Assembly (NCBI GenBank): GCA_043767985.1
Contig: JAYVKZ010000431.1
Coordinates: 1-13,894, forward strand
Source of the DNA: JAPOKJ01 sp043767985
Lineage (GTDB): Bacteria > Pseudomonadota > Gammaproteobacteria > Burkholderiales > Burkholderiaceae_E
Reading direction: 5' to 3'
DNA: 13,894 nucleotides
Shown: piece by piece, positions 13,049-13,894 of the stretch
How the letters are laid out: the number at the start of each line of letters is the position of its first letter
How positions within the stretch are numbered: position 1 is the stretch's first letter
The notes under the pieces: generated by a model
Databases searched by the model: none
Told to the model about the DNA's origin: nothing
What the model saw: only the letters and a program-made list of their open reading frames with translations
Program-made: the position numbers and the translations under genes

Positions 13049-13663
13049 ATGATGGTTTTATATTCCGGCACAACCTGCCCCTTTAGTCAGCGCTGCCGCT
13101 TTGTGCTTTTCGAAAAAGGCATGGATTTTGAAATTCGCGATGTGGACTTGTTCAACAAGCCCGAAGACATCTCGATCATGAACCCCTACGGCCAGGTTCC
13201 CATCTTGGTCGAGCGCGACTTGATTTTGTACGAGTCGAACATCATCAATGAGTACATCGATGAGCGCTTCCCGCATCCCCAATTGATGCCGCCTGATCCA
13301 GTCATGCGCTCTCGTGCACGCCTGTTCCTGTTCAATTTTGAGCGCGAGCTCTTTGTACACGTACAAGCTTTGGAAAAACGTGAAGCGCCTAAGGATGCAG
13401 GCAAGGCCATGGAAAAAGCGCGTCAGCAAATTCGCGACCGTCTGACCCAGCTCTCACCCATCTTCCTGAAAAATAAGTACATGTTGGGCGATGATTTCTC
13501 CATGCTCGATGTGGCCATTGCTCCGCTTTTGTGGCGCTTGGATCACTACGGTATTGAGATGCCAAAAACGGCCGCCCCACTACTTCGCTATGCCGAGCGC
13601 ATGTTTGCACGCCCGGGTTATATCGAAGCTTTAACACCTTCTGAGAAGGTGATGCGTCGCTAG
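13049..13663 (+). CDS. sspA: Stringent starvation protein A, GST-fold RNA polymerase-associated regulator
   Basis: A 204-residue protein of glutathione-S-transferase fold that in E. coli binds RNA polymerase and alters transcription during starvation and acid stress, without GST activity. A thioredoxin-like N-terminal domain (2-75: VLYSGTTCPFSQRCRFVLFE; NPYGQVPILV; YESNIINEYI) is followed by an all-helical domain (about 85-195). ERFPHPQLMPPDPV contains the PHP motif (75-77), the surface patch needed for SspA function in E. coli. Cys10 and Cys15 at the position of the GST active site are not found in E. coli SspA. Two adjacent ATGs (13049, 13052) are possible; GGAG 8 bases upstream favours the first. 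It is followed after 10 bases by sspB, the conserved partner order. Confidence 0.95.
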   Translation: MMVLYSGTTCPFSQRCRFVLFEKGMDFEIRDVDLFNKPEDISIMNPYGQVPILVERDLILYESNIINEYIDERFPHPQLMPPDPVMRSRARLFLFNFERELFVHVQALEKREAPKDAGKAMEKARQQIRDRLTQLSPIFLKNKYMLGDDFSMLDVAIAPLLWRLDHYGIEMPKTAAPLLRYAERMFARPGYIEALTPSEKVMRR

Positions 13664-13673
13664 GGGCTCTTCC

Positions 13674-13894
13674 ATGAGTGAAGCAAGCACCAAGCCCTAT
13701 TTGATCCGAGCCATCCACGAGTGGTGCTCGGACAATGGCTTCACGCCTTACTTGGCCGTAGCGGTGGATCAAACCACTCAGGTGCCACGCGAATACGTGC
13801 GCGCGGGCGAGATTGTGCTCAATGTCTCTTTAGAGGCGACCAACAAGCTACAACTCGGTAACGAGTACGTTGAGTTTCAGGCCCGCTTTGGTGG
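13674..13894 (+). CDS. sspB: ClpXP protease specificity-enhancing factor SspB, 3'-truncated
   Basis: The frame is open from the ATG at 13674 to the right edge of the window; 73 residues are visible of a protein of about 165 in E. coli. SspB tethers SsrA-tagged, stalled-ribosome products to ClpX for degradation by ClpXP. The visible part is the substrate-binding domain: TKPYLIRAIHEWCSDNGFTP (6-25), then YLAVAVDQTTQVPREYVRAG, then GEIVLNVSLEAT and LGNEYVEFQARFGG, all strongly conserved in the family. The C-terminal ClpX-binding tail is outside. It starts 10 bases after sspA with GGGG about 7 bases before the ATG, so the two genes are cotranscribed. Confidence 0.95.
   Translation, partial: MSEASTKPYLIRAIHEWCSDNGFTPYLAVAVDQTTQVPREYVRAGEIVLNVSLEATNKLQLGNEYVEFQARFG

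Overview
The window looks like a chromosomal segment of a betaproteobacterium, most likely Burkholderiales. The strongest evidence is the gene order of the right half: petA-petB-petC (Rieske protein, cytochrome b, cytochrome c1) followed directly by sspA-sspB, with an HtrA-type protease gene, a Nif3-family gene and mscL just upstream. The expanded-family Bug/TctC binding protein on the left also fits this group. No rRNA, tRNA, CRISPR array, transposase or integrase gene was seen.

Left half (1-7071, all on the + strand): transport and regulation. The window opens inside a hotdog-fold acyl-CoA thioesterase gene whose last codons overlap modA. modA, modB and modC form a tight molybdate ABC-importer operon; modB and modC overlap by 4 bases. 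After a 145-base gap comes an IclR-family regulator, then a tripartite tricarboxylate transporter (TctC with a Tat-type signal peptide, TctB, TctA) whose three genes are packed with a 4-base overlap and a 7-base gap. Paired TAAACC/T direct repeats stand at the start of the regulator gene and over the putative promoter of tctC. They are a candidate operator linking the regulator to the transporter.

Right half (7079-13894): cell-envelope and housekeeping genes. A membrane-anchored, single-PDZ HtrA protease gene (minus) converges on tctA and is arranged head to head with a Nif3-family gene (plus), with almost no space between their start codons. The Nif3 gene and mscL (minus) converge on a clear bidirectional terminator hairpin. 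A 310-base intergenic region carries the mscL promoter and leader hairpin on one side, and the petABC promoter plus two nested palindromes on the other. petABC encodes the three subunits of the cytochrome bc1 complex. A stem-loop separates it from sspA-sspB, the stringent-starvation RNA-polymerase-binding protein and the ClpXP adaptor; sspB runs off the right edge.

I do not see a clearly new biological system. The points most worth a second look are regulatory or structural: the shared direct repeats around iclR and tctC, the mutually exclusive palindromes in the pet leader, the overlapping divergent starts of the HtrA and Nif3 genes, and the b6-like heme-ligand spacing of cytochrome b.
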